A stretch of 22,470 nt of DNA. It comes from Clostridia bacterium. Lineage in GTDB: Bacteria > Bacillota > Clostridia > Clostridiales > Clostridiaceae. Where the stretch lies: contig RZYZ01000010.1 of the NCBI GenBank assembly GCA_009930125.1, positions 1 through 22,470 on the forward strand, in the 5' to 3' direction. The notes beneath the pieces were generated by a model. That model searched no databases and was not told the origin of the DNA. It was given only the letters and a program-made list of their open reading frames with translations. The translations under genes and the position numbers were made by a program. The first letter of the stretch is position 1. Every line of letters begins with the position of its first letter. This document shows positions 1-6,220 of this stretch, one piece after another.

Positions 1-99
1 AGGGTTACACCCGTTCCCATTCCGAACACGACGGTTAAGCCTTTTAGAGCCCATGATACTGCAGGGGAGGCCCTGTGGGAAAGTAGGTCGTCGCCAGAT
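1..99 (+). rRNA. 5S ribosomal RNA, 3' part
   Basis: The window opens inside a 5S rRNA gene. The universally conserved stretch around CCATTCCGAACACG (about 18-31) is followed by the GTAGGTCGTCGCCAGA tail typical of Firmicutes 5S genes. The 5' end lies before the window, and the exact 3' end (98-100) is estimated. A tRNA gene follows within a few bases, as is usual at the distal end of an rRNA operon. Confidence 0.93.
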
Positions 100-106
100 T
101 CATTAT

Positions 107-181
<75 letters not shown>

Positions 182-182
182 T

Positions 183-211
183 AGCTCTCAGCTTATGCTG
201 AGAGCTTTTTT
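183..211 (+). terminator. Rho-independent terminator of the rRNA/tRNA-Asn transcript
   Basis: A perfect 10-bp stem, AGCTCTCAGC (183-192) with GCTGAGAGCT (197-206), has a TTAT loop and runs into six Ts. It begins two bases after the tRNA CCA, so it ends the rRNA operon. Confidence 0.92.
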
Positions 212-233
212 ATGCGATAAAACCGAAAACGGA

Positions 234-263
234 GAAACCTCCTGGGAAAATCCAGGAGGTTTC
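234..263 (-). terminator. Terminator hairpin after the msmK unit (possibly bidirectional)
   Basis: A perfect 12-bp stem, GAAACCTCCTGG (234-245) with CCAGGAGGTTTC (252-263), has a 6-nt loop. The rRNA operon already has its own terminator, so this one most likely serves the minus-strand unit ending at 265-302. The U-tract is short on either strand (TTT after 263 on plus; TCCGTTTTCGGTTTT on minus). Confidence 0.6.
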
Positions 264-264
264 T

Positions 265-798
265 TTACATTTCGATGTAGGATTGCGGAGACTCTCTGAT
301 CAGATCAGTTCAGGCGACAGCTCCTTGTAATAGGGAACAATCTCATGGAGGTACCGGTTTCTGACTTCTTCCGAAAGGCCGTCAGTAAGTGCAAGCAGTG
401 TCAGGTCTTCCGTCGCTGCGATGGTATACTCGCTTCTGGTGCGGCGAATCAGACTGTAATTCTCAAGAAGTAGCCTGGCCTTCTTTTCCAGGTTCAGTTT
501 CTGATCATTTCTCACATATAACAGCGTGAAGTGAGTGAAGAAGTTCTCCAGAAAAGCGGTATTCAGTGATTCTGCCACCGCTTGTGTTTCTGCTGCATCT
601 ATGAGAACAAGAAGGCTTTCCTGCAGCTTGATGATTACCGTATCTTTACCGAAATATTCTTGCAGAAAAAGAAATGCTACCTGCATTTCTGCAGTTCCCA
701 CGAGAATAGGAGAATAAGCATCATACTTATTCTCTGATTATATCCATATTCATGGCAAGTAATGCATCTTTTTCATTCGTATTTTCGGGATTCATCAT
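265..798 (-). pseudogene. Frameshifted gene for a small helical protein of unknown function
   Basis: A good Shine-Dalgarno AAGGAG (minus, 805-810, overlapping the stop codon of the ATPase gene) precedes ATG ATG at 798/795. That frame stops after 23 residues (727-729). The natural continuation, reading NKYDAYSPILVG then GTAEMQ, lies in another frame and runs open to a stop at 300-302. Reaching it needs one extra base to be removed near 727-736. At the far end a further frame gives a plausible tail (TDLIRESPQSYIEM) stopping at 265-267, next to the terminator, if one A is restored near 306. Rejoined, the product would be about 177 residues, all helical in character, without membrane segments or an HTH motif I can recognise. 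I do not recognise the family. The only uninterrupted piece is 300-701 with a GTG start and no proper ribosome binding site. Two single-base lesions mean either a pseudogene or two sequence errors. Confidence 0.6.
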
Positions 799-808
799 AA
801 CTGACTCC

Positions 809-1921
809 TTAAAATAGTGAGAGCTCTGTCTCCTTATCAAATACATGAATCTTATCGCTTCTGAAAGCGAGCTTAACAATGTCTCCAGGTCTGATTTTTG
901 TGTTATCATTGACTCTTACTGTGATTTCATCCTGATTCTTTGAAAAATACAGATAAGACTCAGCACCCATGATTTCGGTCACTTCTGCTTTAGCGCTGAA
1001 AGTCGGAGCATCGAATCTCTCAATGAATTCTTCTTCATAGCTGATATGCTCAGGTCTCACACCGAATATGACCTGCTTGTTCACAAGGTTTTTATCCAGT
1101 AGGATCTTTCCTTTTTCACTGGAAAGGGGGATGAGCGTTTCATCATACTCCAGATAGACATTTCCGTTCTGGGAAACCACCTGTGCTTCCAGAAGATTGA
1201 TCTGAGGGGATCCGATGAATCCGGCTACAAATATATTGGCTGGATGATCATATATTTCCTGCGGTGCATCCACCTGCTGAATGATTCCGTCTTTCATGAC
1301 GACAATTCTGGTTCCCATGGTCATGGCTTCAGTCTGGTCATGGGTAACGTAGATGAAGGTTGGTTCCAGACGGCTATGCAGCTTCGATATTTCGGTTCTC
1401 ATCTGGACTCGTAGTTTCGCATCAAGATTTGAAAGAGGTTCATCCATGAGGAATACATTGGGGTCTCGTACAATGGCTCTTCCTAATGCAACTCTTTGTC
1501 TTTGTCCACCGGATAAAGCCTTCGGTTTTCTTTTCAGTAGGTGCTCAATATCCAGAATTCTGGCTGCTTCCGTCACCTTTTCATCAATCTCAGACTTCGA
1601 GATTTTTCTCAGTTTCAGACCAAAAGCCATATTGTCATAGACCGTCATACGGGGATAAAGCGCATAATTCTGGAAAACCATGGCGATATCTCTGTCTTTG
1701 AGGTCCACATCATTGATGATCCGATCACCTATCTTTATTGTACCCTCACTAATTTCCTCAAGTCCAGCAATCATTCGTAAAGTTGTGGATTTTCCACATC
1801 CAGATGGCCTTACAAAGATCACGAACTCTTTATCCTCTATTGTAAGATTGAAATCTTTTACTGCGTCTACATTTCCTGGATATTTTTTCCATACATTCTG
1901 TAATTCTACACTTGCTGAAAT
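809..1921 (-). CDS. msmK: Carbohydrate ABC transporter ATP-binding protein (MsmK/UgpC type), probably impaired
   Basis: This is the energising ATPase of sugar importers (MalK/MsmK/UgpC group), which binds the cytoplasmic face of the permease. Visible motifs are the Walker A end SGCGKST (about 41-47), the Q-loop FQNYALYP, the signature LSGGQRQR, Walker B VFLMDEPLSNLDAK, the H-loop THDQTEAMTMG, and the C-terminal regulatory OB-type domain (VRPEHI). The conserved N-terminus VELQNVWKKYPGNVDAVKDF is encoded upstream of the first GTG (1822) and begins at an ATT (1919-1921), six bases after a perfect AAAGGAG (1928-1934). So the family-length protein (about 370 residues) has ATT where ATG is expected. 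The first Walker A Gly is also changed to Arg (RPSGCGKST; AGG at 1808-1810). No permease or binding protein is adjacent, as is common for shared MsmK-type ATPases. Identity is certain; activity is doubtful. Confidence 0.88.
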   Translation of the reverse strand: MSASVELQNVWKKYPGNVDAVKDFNLTIEDKEFVIFVRPSGCGKSTTLRMIAGLEEISEGTIKIGDRIINDVDLKDRDIAMVFQNYALYPRMTVYDNMAFGLKLRKISKSEIDEKVTEAARILDIEHLLKRKPKALSGGQRQRVALGRAIVRDPNVFLMDEPLSNLDAKLRVQMRTEISKLHSRLEPTFIYVTHDQTEAMTMGTRIVVMKDGIIQQVDAPQEIYDHPANIFVAGFIGSPQINLLEAQVVSQNGNVYLEYDETLIPLSSEKGKILLDKNLVNKQVIFGVRPEHISYEEEFIERFDAPTFSAKAEVTEIMGAESYLYFSKNQDEITVRVNDNTKIRPGDIVKLAFRSDKIHVFDKETELSLF

Positions 1922-1999
1922 CTTCAGCTCCTTTCATTTGTCTCCATATTAATTCATCTTCGTACTTAAATCCATTGACAGAATGCACAATTCTTTTAT

Positions 2000-2019
2000 A
2001 AGAAATCTTCCGATTTCTT
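2000..2019. repeat. Perfect 8-bp inverted repeat between divergent genes
   Basis: AAGAAATC-TTCC-GATTTCTT lies in the roughly 210-bp gap between the divergently oriented ATPase gene and yjbQ. It could be an operator or a short hairpin. The rest of the gap is AT-rich with no ORF. Confidence 0.35.
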
Positions 2020-2058
2020 TTCGCATAAAATGTTCATTTCTGATAAACCTCTGTCCAT

Positions 2059-2086
2059 TTGATTTGACAGTTGATAATGATATCAT
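2059..2086 (+). promoter_or_regulatory. Possible promoter of yjbQ-adh
   Basis: TTGATT (2059-2064) lies 16 bp before TATCAT (2081-2086). The -10 region GATATCATGAGAG resembles GATATGATGAGAG ahead of the fusA2-like gene. A perfect TTGACA (2064-2069) also occurs but has no -10 at the right distance. Confidence 0.4.
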
Positions 2087-2131
2087 GAGAGTAGAGTGAT
2101 AATAAACTATAAATCCAGGAGGGAAGTCAAA

Positions 2132-2527
2132 ATGATAAAACTGAAAGTGGATTCCAGGGAAAGAACGGATATGATTGAAATCACCGATGCAGTCAAAAAG
2201 GCGGTAAAGGAAAGCGGCGTAACATCCGGAATCTGTCTGCTCTTTGTACCGCATACAACAGGCGCTGTCACCATCACGGAATATCAGGACCCCAATGTGA
2301 TGGTGGATATGCTGACATCCTTGAACAACCTGATACCCTTTGAGAACGACTATAAGCATGAAGAAGGAAATTCCGCAGCACATATCAAATCCAGTCTGTT
2401 CAATTTCTCTCTGGAAATGATCATTGATGAGGGCGAGCTCGTCATTGGTGGCTATCAGGGCATTTATTTCTGTGAGTTTGATGGACCAAGAAACAGAAAT
2501 GTTTTTGTGAAGATCATGGAAGGTTAG
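2132..2527 (+). CDS. yjbQ: YjbQ / UPF0047 family protein (secondary thiamine-phosphate synthase-like)
   Basis: The 131-residue product carries the UPF0047 landmarks: FVPHTTGAVTITE near residue 50, EGNSAAHIKSSLF in the middle, and the C-terminal VIGGYQGIYFCEFDGPRNR. The family is small, trimeric and metal-binding; a thiamine-phosphate synthase side activity has been described, but the physiological role is unclear. The family's usual GTWQ is GGYQ here, so Trp is replaced by Tyr. The ATG at 2132 is chosen because CAGGAGGG lies 8 bases upstream and the length fits the family; an in-frame ATG at 2096 has no ribosome binding site. The dehydrogenase gene starts within 8 bases of the stop, so the two are co-transcribed. 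Confidence 0.88.
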   Translation: MIKLKVDSRERTDMIEITDAVKKAVKESGVTSGICLLFVPHTTGAVTITEYQDPNVMVDMLTSLNNLIPFENDYKHEEGNSAAHIKSSLFNFSLEMIIDEGELVIGGYQGIYFCEFDGPRNRNVFVKIMEG

Positions 2528-2535
2528 GGTGAATG

Positions 2536-3693
2536 ATGAATAAATTTGAGTTTATGACATCGAATCGGATTATTTTTGAAAGAGATGGGCTAGCCCGAAT
2601 CGGTGCGCTTTCGAAACCCTTCGGCAGGAAAGCCCTTATCGTGACAGGAAGCAGAGGAGAAGTTGCAGAGAAGATCAGAACGCATCTGGAGGAAGTGGGT
2701 TTAAAATCTGCGCACTTTAAAGTAATGGATGAACCTGGCCTTGATACTACAAAAGTAGGGCTGGATCTTGCAAGAGAGGAAAAATGCGACATGGTCATCG
2801 CCTGTGGTGGCGGAAGCGTCATAGACAGCGGGAAGATCATTGCGGCCATGCTGGAAAATGAAGGGGAAATTCTGTCCTATCTGGAAGTCATTGGAGCAGG
2901 CAAGACCCTGTCCAATCCCTCAGCACCTTGCATCGCCATACCAACCACTTCAGGAACGGGCGCAGAAGTCACAAAAAATTCAGTCATCAGCTCATCCGAG
3001 CACAAGGTGAAGGTGAGCCTTCGAAGCTCCTATATGGTTCCTGAACTGGTGCTGCTTGACCCGCTTCTCACGGTTTCCATGCCTAAGAGCGTTACAGCAA
3101 GTACAGGTCTTGACGCGCTGACACAGGTTATTGAGCCCTTTGTCTCCCATCTGGCCAATCCCATGACCGATGCATTCTGCAGAGATGGGATGCGGCTTGC
3201 GTCAAAGTCCCTCAGAAAAGCCTATGACCAGGGCGAGAATCTGGAAGCCCGGGAAGGAATGCTTCTGGCAAGTCTTTTCGGAGGAATTGCGCTGGCCAAT
3301 GCGAAGCTTGGCGTCGTACATGGATTTGCCGGCGTCATTGGAGGGATGTATGGCATCCCCCATGGAATCGTCTGTGCAGGACTTTTGCCTCATTCCATAG
3401 AGACCAACGTGAAGGCACTGATGGAAAGAGAAGAGGAGAATCCAGCCATTGCCCGATACAAGGAGGTAGCTGAAATTCTTACAGGAAACAGAGACGCTTC
3501 CATTGAAGACGGGATGAAATGGGTCATGGACCTGTGTGAACATCTTTCCATACCCAAGTTCAGAGAATTTGGCATGAAGGAAGAGGATTTCAGAGAAATC
3601 ATCGAGAAGTCCATGAAGGCCAGCAGCATGAAAGGAAACCCCATCGTACTGACTTATGAAGAGCTGTCAGACCTTCTGAAAAAGGCATTGTAG
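2536..3693 (+). CDS. Iron-containing (group III) alcohol dehydrogenase family protein
   Basis: This NAD(P)-dependent dehydrogenase of about 385 residues has the N-terminal Rossmann-like domain with GGGSVIDSGK (91-100), the PTTSGTGAE motif (136-144) and the helical metal-binding domain. The expected ligand positions are Asp193 (GLDALTQ), then a position usually His that is Gln197 here, His262 (VVHGFAG) and His276 (GIPHGIV). The His-to-Gln change may alter metal preference, although DALTQ versions exist in the superfamily. Substrate cannot be predicted. Two adjacent ATGs (2533 and 2536) are possible; the second is better spaced from AGGGTG. It is the second gene of the yjbQ operon. Confidence 0.88.
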   Translation: MNKFEFMTSNRIIFERDGLARIGALSKPFGRKALIVTGSRGEVAEKIRTHLEEVGLKSAHFKVMDEPGLDTTKVGLDLAREEKCDMVIACGGGSVIDSGKIIAAMLENEGEILSYLEVIGAGKTLSNPSAPCIAIPTTSGTGAEVTKNSVISSSEHKVKVSLRSSYMVPELVLLDPLLTVSMPKSVTASTGLDALTQVIEPFVSHLANPMTDAFCRDGMRLASKSLRKAYDQGENLEAREGMLLASLFGGIALANAKLGVVHGFAGVIGGMYGIPHGIVCAGLLPHSIETNVKALMEREEENPAIARYKEVAEILTGNRDASIEDGMKWVMDLCEHLSIPKFREFGMKEEDFREIIEKSMKASSMKGNPIVLTYEELSDLLKKAL

Positions 3694-3702
3694 AATCTAA
3701 AA

Positions 3703-3741
3703 GATACTATGCATACAGACTGATGCTGCATGCATAGTATC
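3703..3741 (+). terminator. Long hairpin after the alcohol dehydrogenase gene
   Basis: GATACTATGCAT (3703-3714) pairs perfectly with ATGCATAGTATC (3730-3741) around a 15-nt loop. It starts ten bases after the stop codon, where a terminator is expected, but no T-run follows, so intrinsic termination would be weak. It may instead protect the 3' end or be a protein site. Confidence 0.4.
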
Positions 3742-3824
3742 ATGAAAATAGATATCCGTAGGATTTCAGATATAGTACTGATGAAATACTTGTGCAGGAA
3801 AGGTAGTGAAGAATAAGGATATTA

Positions 3825-4110
3825 TTGGAATTGCTGCGAATCATCCTGATCTTTCTCATTTCAGGAAGCTTTTATTCCATGGGTTTGAGTATTGTCTATA
3901 AATCCATAGGTGTTTCTCGATTCGAGTGGATCGGTGCGCTGGCTGTTCTGGTCGTGCTGTTTGTGATCTACAGAAATCGATGGCAGTTCAAGGGATGGTA
4001 CAAAGGTGAAGAAAAAGTGATGCTGTCTCAGAAGACTACGAAACTGCTGCTTTTTTTTCGCAGCGCTCCTACTGATTCTGCCACCGCTTCTCCACTATTT
4101 CAACCTATAA
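3825..4110 (+). pseudogene. Small membrane protein gene interrupted at a T8 tract
   Basis: Translation probably starts at TTG (3825), five bases after AAGGA. The first part encodes two hydrophobic helices (about residues 4-25 and 34-52) and a basic stretch (YRNRWQFKGWYKGEEK). At an eight-T run (4051-4058) the frame enters a low-complexity hydrophilic reading that stays open to 4232. If the run had seven Ts, the protein would continue into a third hydrophobic helix (LLLFFAALLLILPPLLHYFNL) and stop at 4108-4110, giving about 94 residues. The membrane reading is far more protein-like, so I take it as the ancestral frame. The T8 tract could be a mutation, a phase-variable or slippage site, or a sequencing error. 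I do not recognise the family. Confidence 0.5.
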
Positions 4111-4141
4111 ACCCAGACCGCAGCAGAAGCAGGTATATAAA

Positions 4142-4188
4142 TGATCATAGTAAAGGGGGTTCCGACGAACTCCTTTTTTCTATGATCA
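4142..4188. repeat. Stem-loop in the convergent intergenic region
   Basis: TGATCATAG (4142-4150) pairs perfectly with CTATGATCA (4180-4188). An inner helix pairs the AAAGGGGGTTC side with the GAACTCCTTT side around CGAC. It could terminate the small membrane-protein transcript: the inner part contains a T6 run, but that run is inside the outer stem rather than after it. Confidence 0.45.
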
Positions 4189-4216
4189 GCTCACCTCTGT
4201 ATGTTCTGTCAGGACT

Positions 4217-4255
4217 AAAAAAGAGAAAGTAAAGCGCCTGCTCCCCTTCTCTTTT
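4217..4255 (-). terminator. Terminator of the reductase/flavin-protein operon
   Basis: Read on the minus strand, AAAAGAGAA (4247-4255) pairs with TTCTCTTTT (4219-4227) and the arm continues as a run of six Ts (4217-4222). It begins a few bases beyond the stop codon at 4261-4263. Confidence 0.65.
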
Positions 4256-4260
4256 CATTC

Positions 4261-4728
4261 TTATTCCAGTCTGCCTTTGGCCGTCTTATGCTCTATTTCA
4301 ATACCGATGATGGAAGTGATTTCCTTCTTACCTCGGATGTACAGTGCTCCCTGTCTTATGAAATCAGGTGCGTATTTCTCAATGATTTTCTCCAAGGCTG
4401 TATCTTTTTCACTGCCTTCCACATTCCTTGCTCGGCCGAAGAGGATCACGCTTCTGTACTTTGTGGAAAACTGACCGGGCAGCGTCTCCACATCGGTGAC
4501 CACTGTGAAGGAGACCTTGTCACAATGGAGAATGTTCTCCATCTTCAGGCCTCTAGGAGCGCAGTGGAAGTAGATCTTTCCGTCATGGTAGATGTAGCTC
4601 AAGGGTGTCGCGTAGGGATAGCCATCCACTCCTGTGGTGGCGAGCACTCCATAGAGACCTTTTTCAAGAATGTCTTCAATATGGTCTTCGGATAAGGTTC
4701 TGTTTATGCGTCTTGGTTCACGAAACAT
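4261..4728 (-). CDS. Pyridoxamine 5'-phosphate oxidase family protein (NimA-like FMN-binding split barrel)
   Basis: The 155-residue protein fits the split-barrel flavin fold. It has an N-terminal helix with a conserved start (FREPRRINRTLSEDHIEDIL), the first barrel strands GVLATTGVDGYPYATPLSYIY (about 28-48), KIYFHCAPRGLKMENI and VSFTVVTD. This subgroup includes NimA-type 5-nitroimidazole reductases and other cytoplasmic FMN or haem binding proteins; the exact substrate is unknown. AAAGGAG lies six bases before the ATG. It is the second gene of an operon, 16 bp after the RibD-C-like gene, suggesting a shared reductive or drug/stress-related role; that is inference. Confidence 0.83.
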   Translation of the reverse strand: MFREPRRINRTLSEDHIEDILEKGLYGVLATTGVDGYPYATPLSYIYHDGKIYFHCAPRGLKMENILHCDKVSFTVVTDVETLPGQFSTKYRSVILFGRARNVEGSEKDTALEKIIEKYAPDFIRQGALYIRGKKEITSIIGIEIEHKTAKGRLE

Positions 4729-4744
4729 AGGAATCTCCTTTAAA

Positions 4745-5314
4745 TCAATATTTGTTTTCAGACTTGTTGCCAGGCTGGTAGATCAGCTGCACGACACCAG
4801 ATGGATAAGTATTCACTTTCACTAGGACAAGCTCTATTCTGCTGCTGATAGTGAAAAGCGGTTTACCTTCGCCCAGAAGCACAGGATGGACAGACAGTCT
4901 GTACTCATCGATAAGATGGTTCTTCATGAAGGTGGTGATAAGATCGGATCCTCCGTAGATCCAGATATCCTTTCCATCTTCCTCCTTGATCCGCTCTATC
5001 TCATCCATCAGAGGATCAGAAAGGACGGTGAAATCGGAAGTGGACGAAAGCGTTCTTGAAAAAACATATTTTCTCATCTTCCTGATGCGGTCCCACATGG
5101 CCTTGTCTTCCAGGGGAGCATCCTTTTCTGGGCGAAATTCTTCCCACAGTTCATAGCTTTTTCTTCCAAAGAATATCGTATCGACCTGATCCAGAAAACC
5201 GTTGAAATCCATTTCCGGTTCCATGATGCACCAGTCGATTTCTCCGTTTTTTCCTTCAATATAGCCATCCAGGGTTACTGCGAGATCCAGCAGAATTCTT
5301 CTCTTTCCAGCCAT
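4745..5314 (-). CDS. Dihydrofolate reductase family protein (RibD C-terminal domain)
   Basis: This 189-residue protein is of the RibD-C/YyaP type. It opens with the strand RRILLDLAVTLDGYIEG (5-21), then shows TIFFGRKSYELW (about 46-57), KYVFSRTL, and the C-terminal DIWIYGGSDLITTFMKNHLIDEYRLSVHPVLLGEG, where the GG turn and the P-LLG-G loop are family hallmarks. Members are NADPH-dependent reductases of uncertain substrate; this is not canonical folA. AAGGAG lies ten bases before the ATG and a good promoter lies just upstream. Confidence 0.85.
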   Translation of the reverse strand: MAGKRRILLDLAVTLDGYIEGKNGEIDWCIMEPEMDFNGFLDQVDTIFFGRKSYELWEEFRPEKDAPLEDKAMWDRIRKMRKYVFSRTLSSTSDFTVLSDPLMDEIERIKEEDGKDIWIYGGSDLITTFMKNHLIDEYRLSVHPVLLGEGKPLFTISSRIELVLVKVNTYPSGVVQLIYQPGNKSENKY

Positions 5315-5337
5315 CTGGAATCAACTCCTTTCTGGTA

Positions 5338-5366
5338 AGTATATCAGCTGAAATCTTCGGGGGCAA
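5338..5366 (-). promoter_or_regulatory. Promoter of the reductase/flavin-protein operon
   Basis: On the minus strand TTGCCC (5361-5366) and TATACT (5338-5343) are separated by exactly 17 bp, placing the transcript start about 15 bases before the ribosome binding site of the gene at 5314. The 160 bp from here to the next plus-strand promoter hold no credible gene. Confidence 0.6.
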
Positions 5367-5524
5367 TAAATAGTATCTGGCCAAAAGAGCCATCTCATCT
5401 GAAAGACAGAAGTATGAATATGCGTTTAACCTTAATAATCCGGAGATATTCTGCATAAATAGTGACGTTCTATTAAAGAGAGCATCACAATAGTAAAAAA
5501 ATATGACAAATTATTATCCGGATG

Positions 5525-5554
5525 TTGATTTATTAAACGATTACAGAGTATAAT
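5525..5554 (+). promoter_or_regulatory. Promoter of the lysine fermentation operon
   Basis: TTGATT (5525-5530), an 18-bp spacer and a perfect TATAAT (5549-5554). The predicted start near 5561 lies about 25 bases ahead of the riboswitch P1 helix, as expected for a riboswitch leader. Confidence 0.75.
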
Positions 5555-5584
5555 AAATACGATAACGCACATAATCATCGTTTC

Positions 5585-5750
5585 TAAATAGAGGAGCGAC
5601 CAGAAGGTAATGGTAATGATATGAAACCCTTCTTTTACCATGAATAGCTGGCCGCCGAAGGAATGCAAGGAAAGGGTTTTTCTGCAGTTCCTGGTGAAAA
5701 GGCACAAAGCCTATCACTGTCATGTAGGTATACATGGAGCGCTATTTATG
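5585..5750 (+). promoter_or_regulatory. Lysine riboswitch (L-box), probable ON switch
   Basis: Conserved L-box landmarks appear in order. P1 5' strand TAAATAG (5585-5591) is followed by the core AGAGGAGCGA. P2 uses CCAG (5600-5603) and CTGG (5648-5651), with an inner ATGGTAA/TTACCAT helix. GCCGAAGG (5653-5660) opens P3 (GGAA-TGCA pairing with TGCA-G-TTCC). P4 is GTGA/TCAC with an inner GGC/GCC. The invariant CTGTCA is followed by the P5 hairpin (CATGTA/TACATG) and GGAGCG. P1 closes with CTATTTA (5742-5748). The layout matches the lysC leader from memory. The P1 3' strand is itself part of the 5' arm of the terminator at 5737-5779, so lysine binding should block termination and turn the operon on. 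Confidence 0.9.
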
Positions 5751-5779
5751 TTTTTAAAACATAAAGGTGCTCTTTTTTT
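5737..5779 (+). terminator. Riboswitch-controlled intrinsic terminator
   Basis: GAGCGCT (5737-5743) pairs with GGTGCTC (5766-5772, two G-U pairs). After a bulged A, TTTATGTTT (5745-5753) pairs with AAACATAAA (5757-5765); seven Ts follow (5773-5779). Positions 5742-5748 are shared with riboswitch P1, so the two structures exclude each other. It lies about 50 bases before kal. Confidence 0.88.
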
Positions 5780-5830
5780 GTTGTGCTTTTAGAAAAGATG
5801 AGGCAGTGGAGGATAAGGGGGAAAGAAACA

Positions 5831-6220
5831 ATGGAAGCAATGATCAGGTTAAGAATGAGCGCTCATGATGCGCACTACGGTGGAGGTCTTGTGGATGGTG
5901 CCAGAATGCTGATGCTGTTTGGCGATGTGGCGACGGAGCTTCTCATCAGAAGAGATGGGGATGAAGGTCTCTTCAGAGCCTATGAAGAGGTGGAGTTTCT
6001 TGCACCGGTCTATGCCGGGGACTATATAGAAGCAGTGGGCAGAATCGTCAAGGAAGGAAAGACCTCGAGAAAGATGGAATTTGAGGCCAGAAAAGTCATC
6101 ATTCCAAGGGGAGACGTGAATGAGTCCGCCTGTGATGTACTGGAAGAGCCCATCGTGGTATGCAGGGCAGTGGGCACCTGCGTCGTGCCGCTGGATAAGC
6201 AGAGAGGGGAAAAGAAATAA
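5831..6220 (+). CDS. kal: 3-aminobutyryl-CoA ammonia-lyase
   Basis: Kal removes ammonia from 3-aminobutyryl-CoA to give crotonyl-CoA, the last dedicated step before butyrate formation. The 129-residue protein is a small hot-dog fold enzyme; MSAHDAHYGGGLVDGARMLMLFGDVATELLIR (about 9-40) and the strand YEEVEFLAPVYAGDYIEAVGRI fit the family. The ATG at 5831 is chosen because AAGGGGG lies about nine bases upstream and the length matches; an in-frame start at 5783 would place extra codons right behind the terminator. It is the first gene after the riboswitch, although it acts last in the pathway. Its stop overlaps the kce start by one base. Confidence 0.88.
   Translation: MEAMIRLRMSAHDAHYGGGLVDGARMLMLFGDVATELLIRRDGDEGLFRAYEEVEFLAPVYAGDYIEAVGRIVKEGKTSRKMEFEARKVIIPRGDVNESACDVLEEPIVVCRAVGTCVVPLDKQRGEKK

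Noticed and set aside
567..583. A 17-base word (TGATTCTGCCACCGCTT) shared with 4073-4089
   Set aside because: Flanks diverge at once, the two copies lie in unrelated genes and in different coding contexts, and no repeat boundary or further copy is seen; treated as coincidence.
5432..5735. Minus-strand ORFs (91 and 64 codons) with hydrophobic stretches
   Set aside because: They lie antisense to the lysine riboswitch and its promoter, lack ribosome binding sites, and their composition follows from the structured leader.
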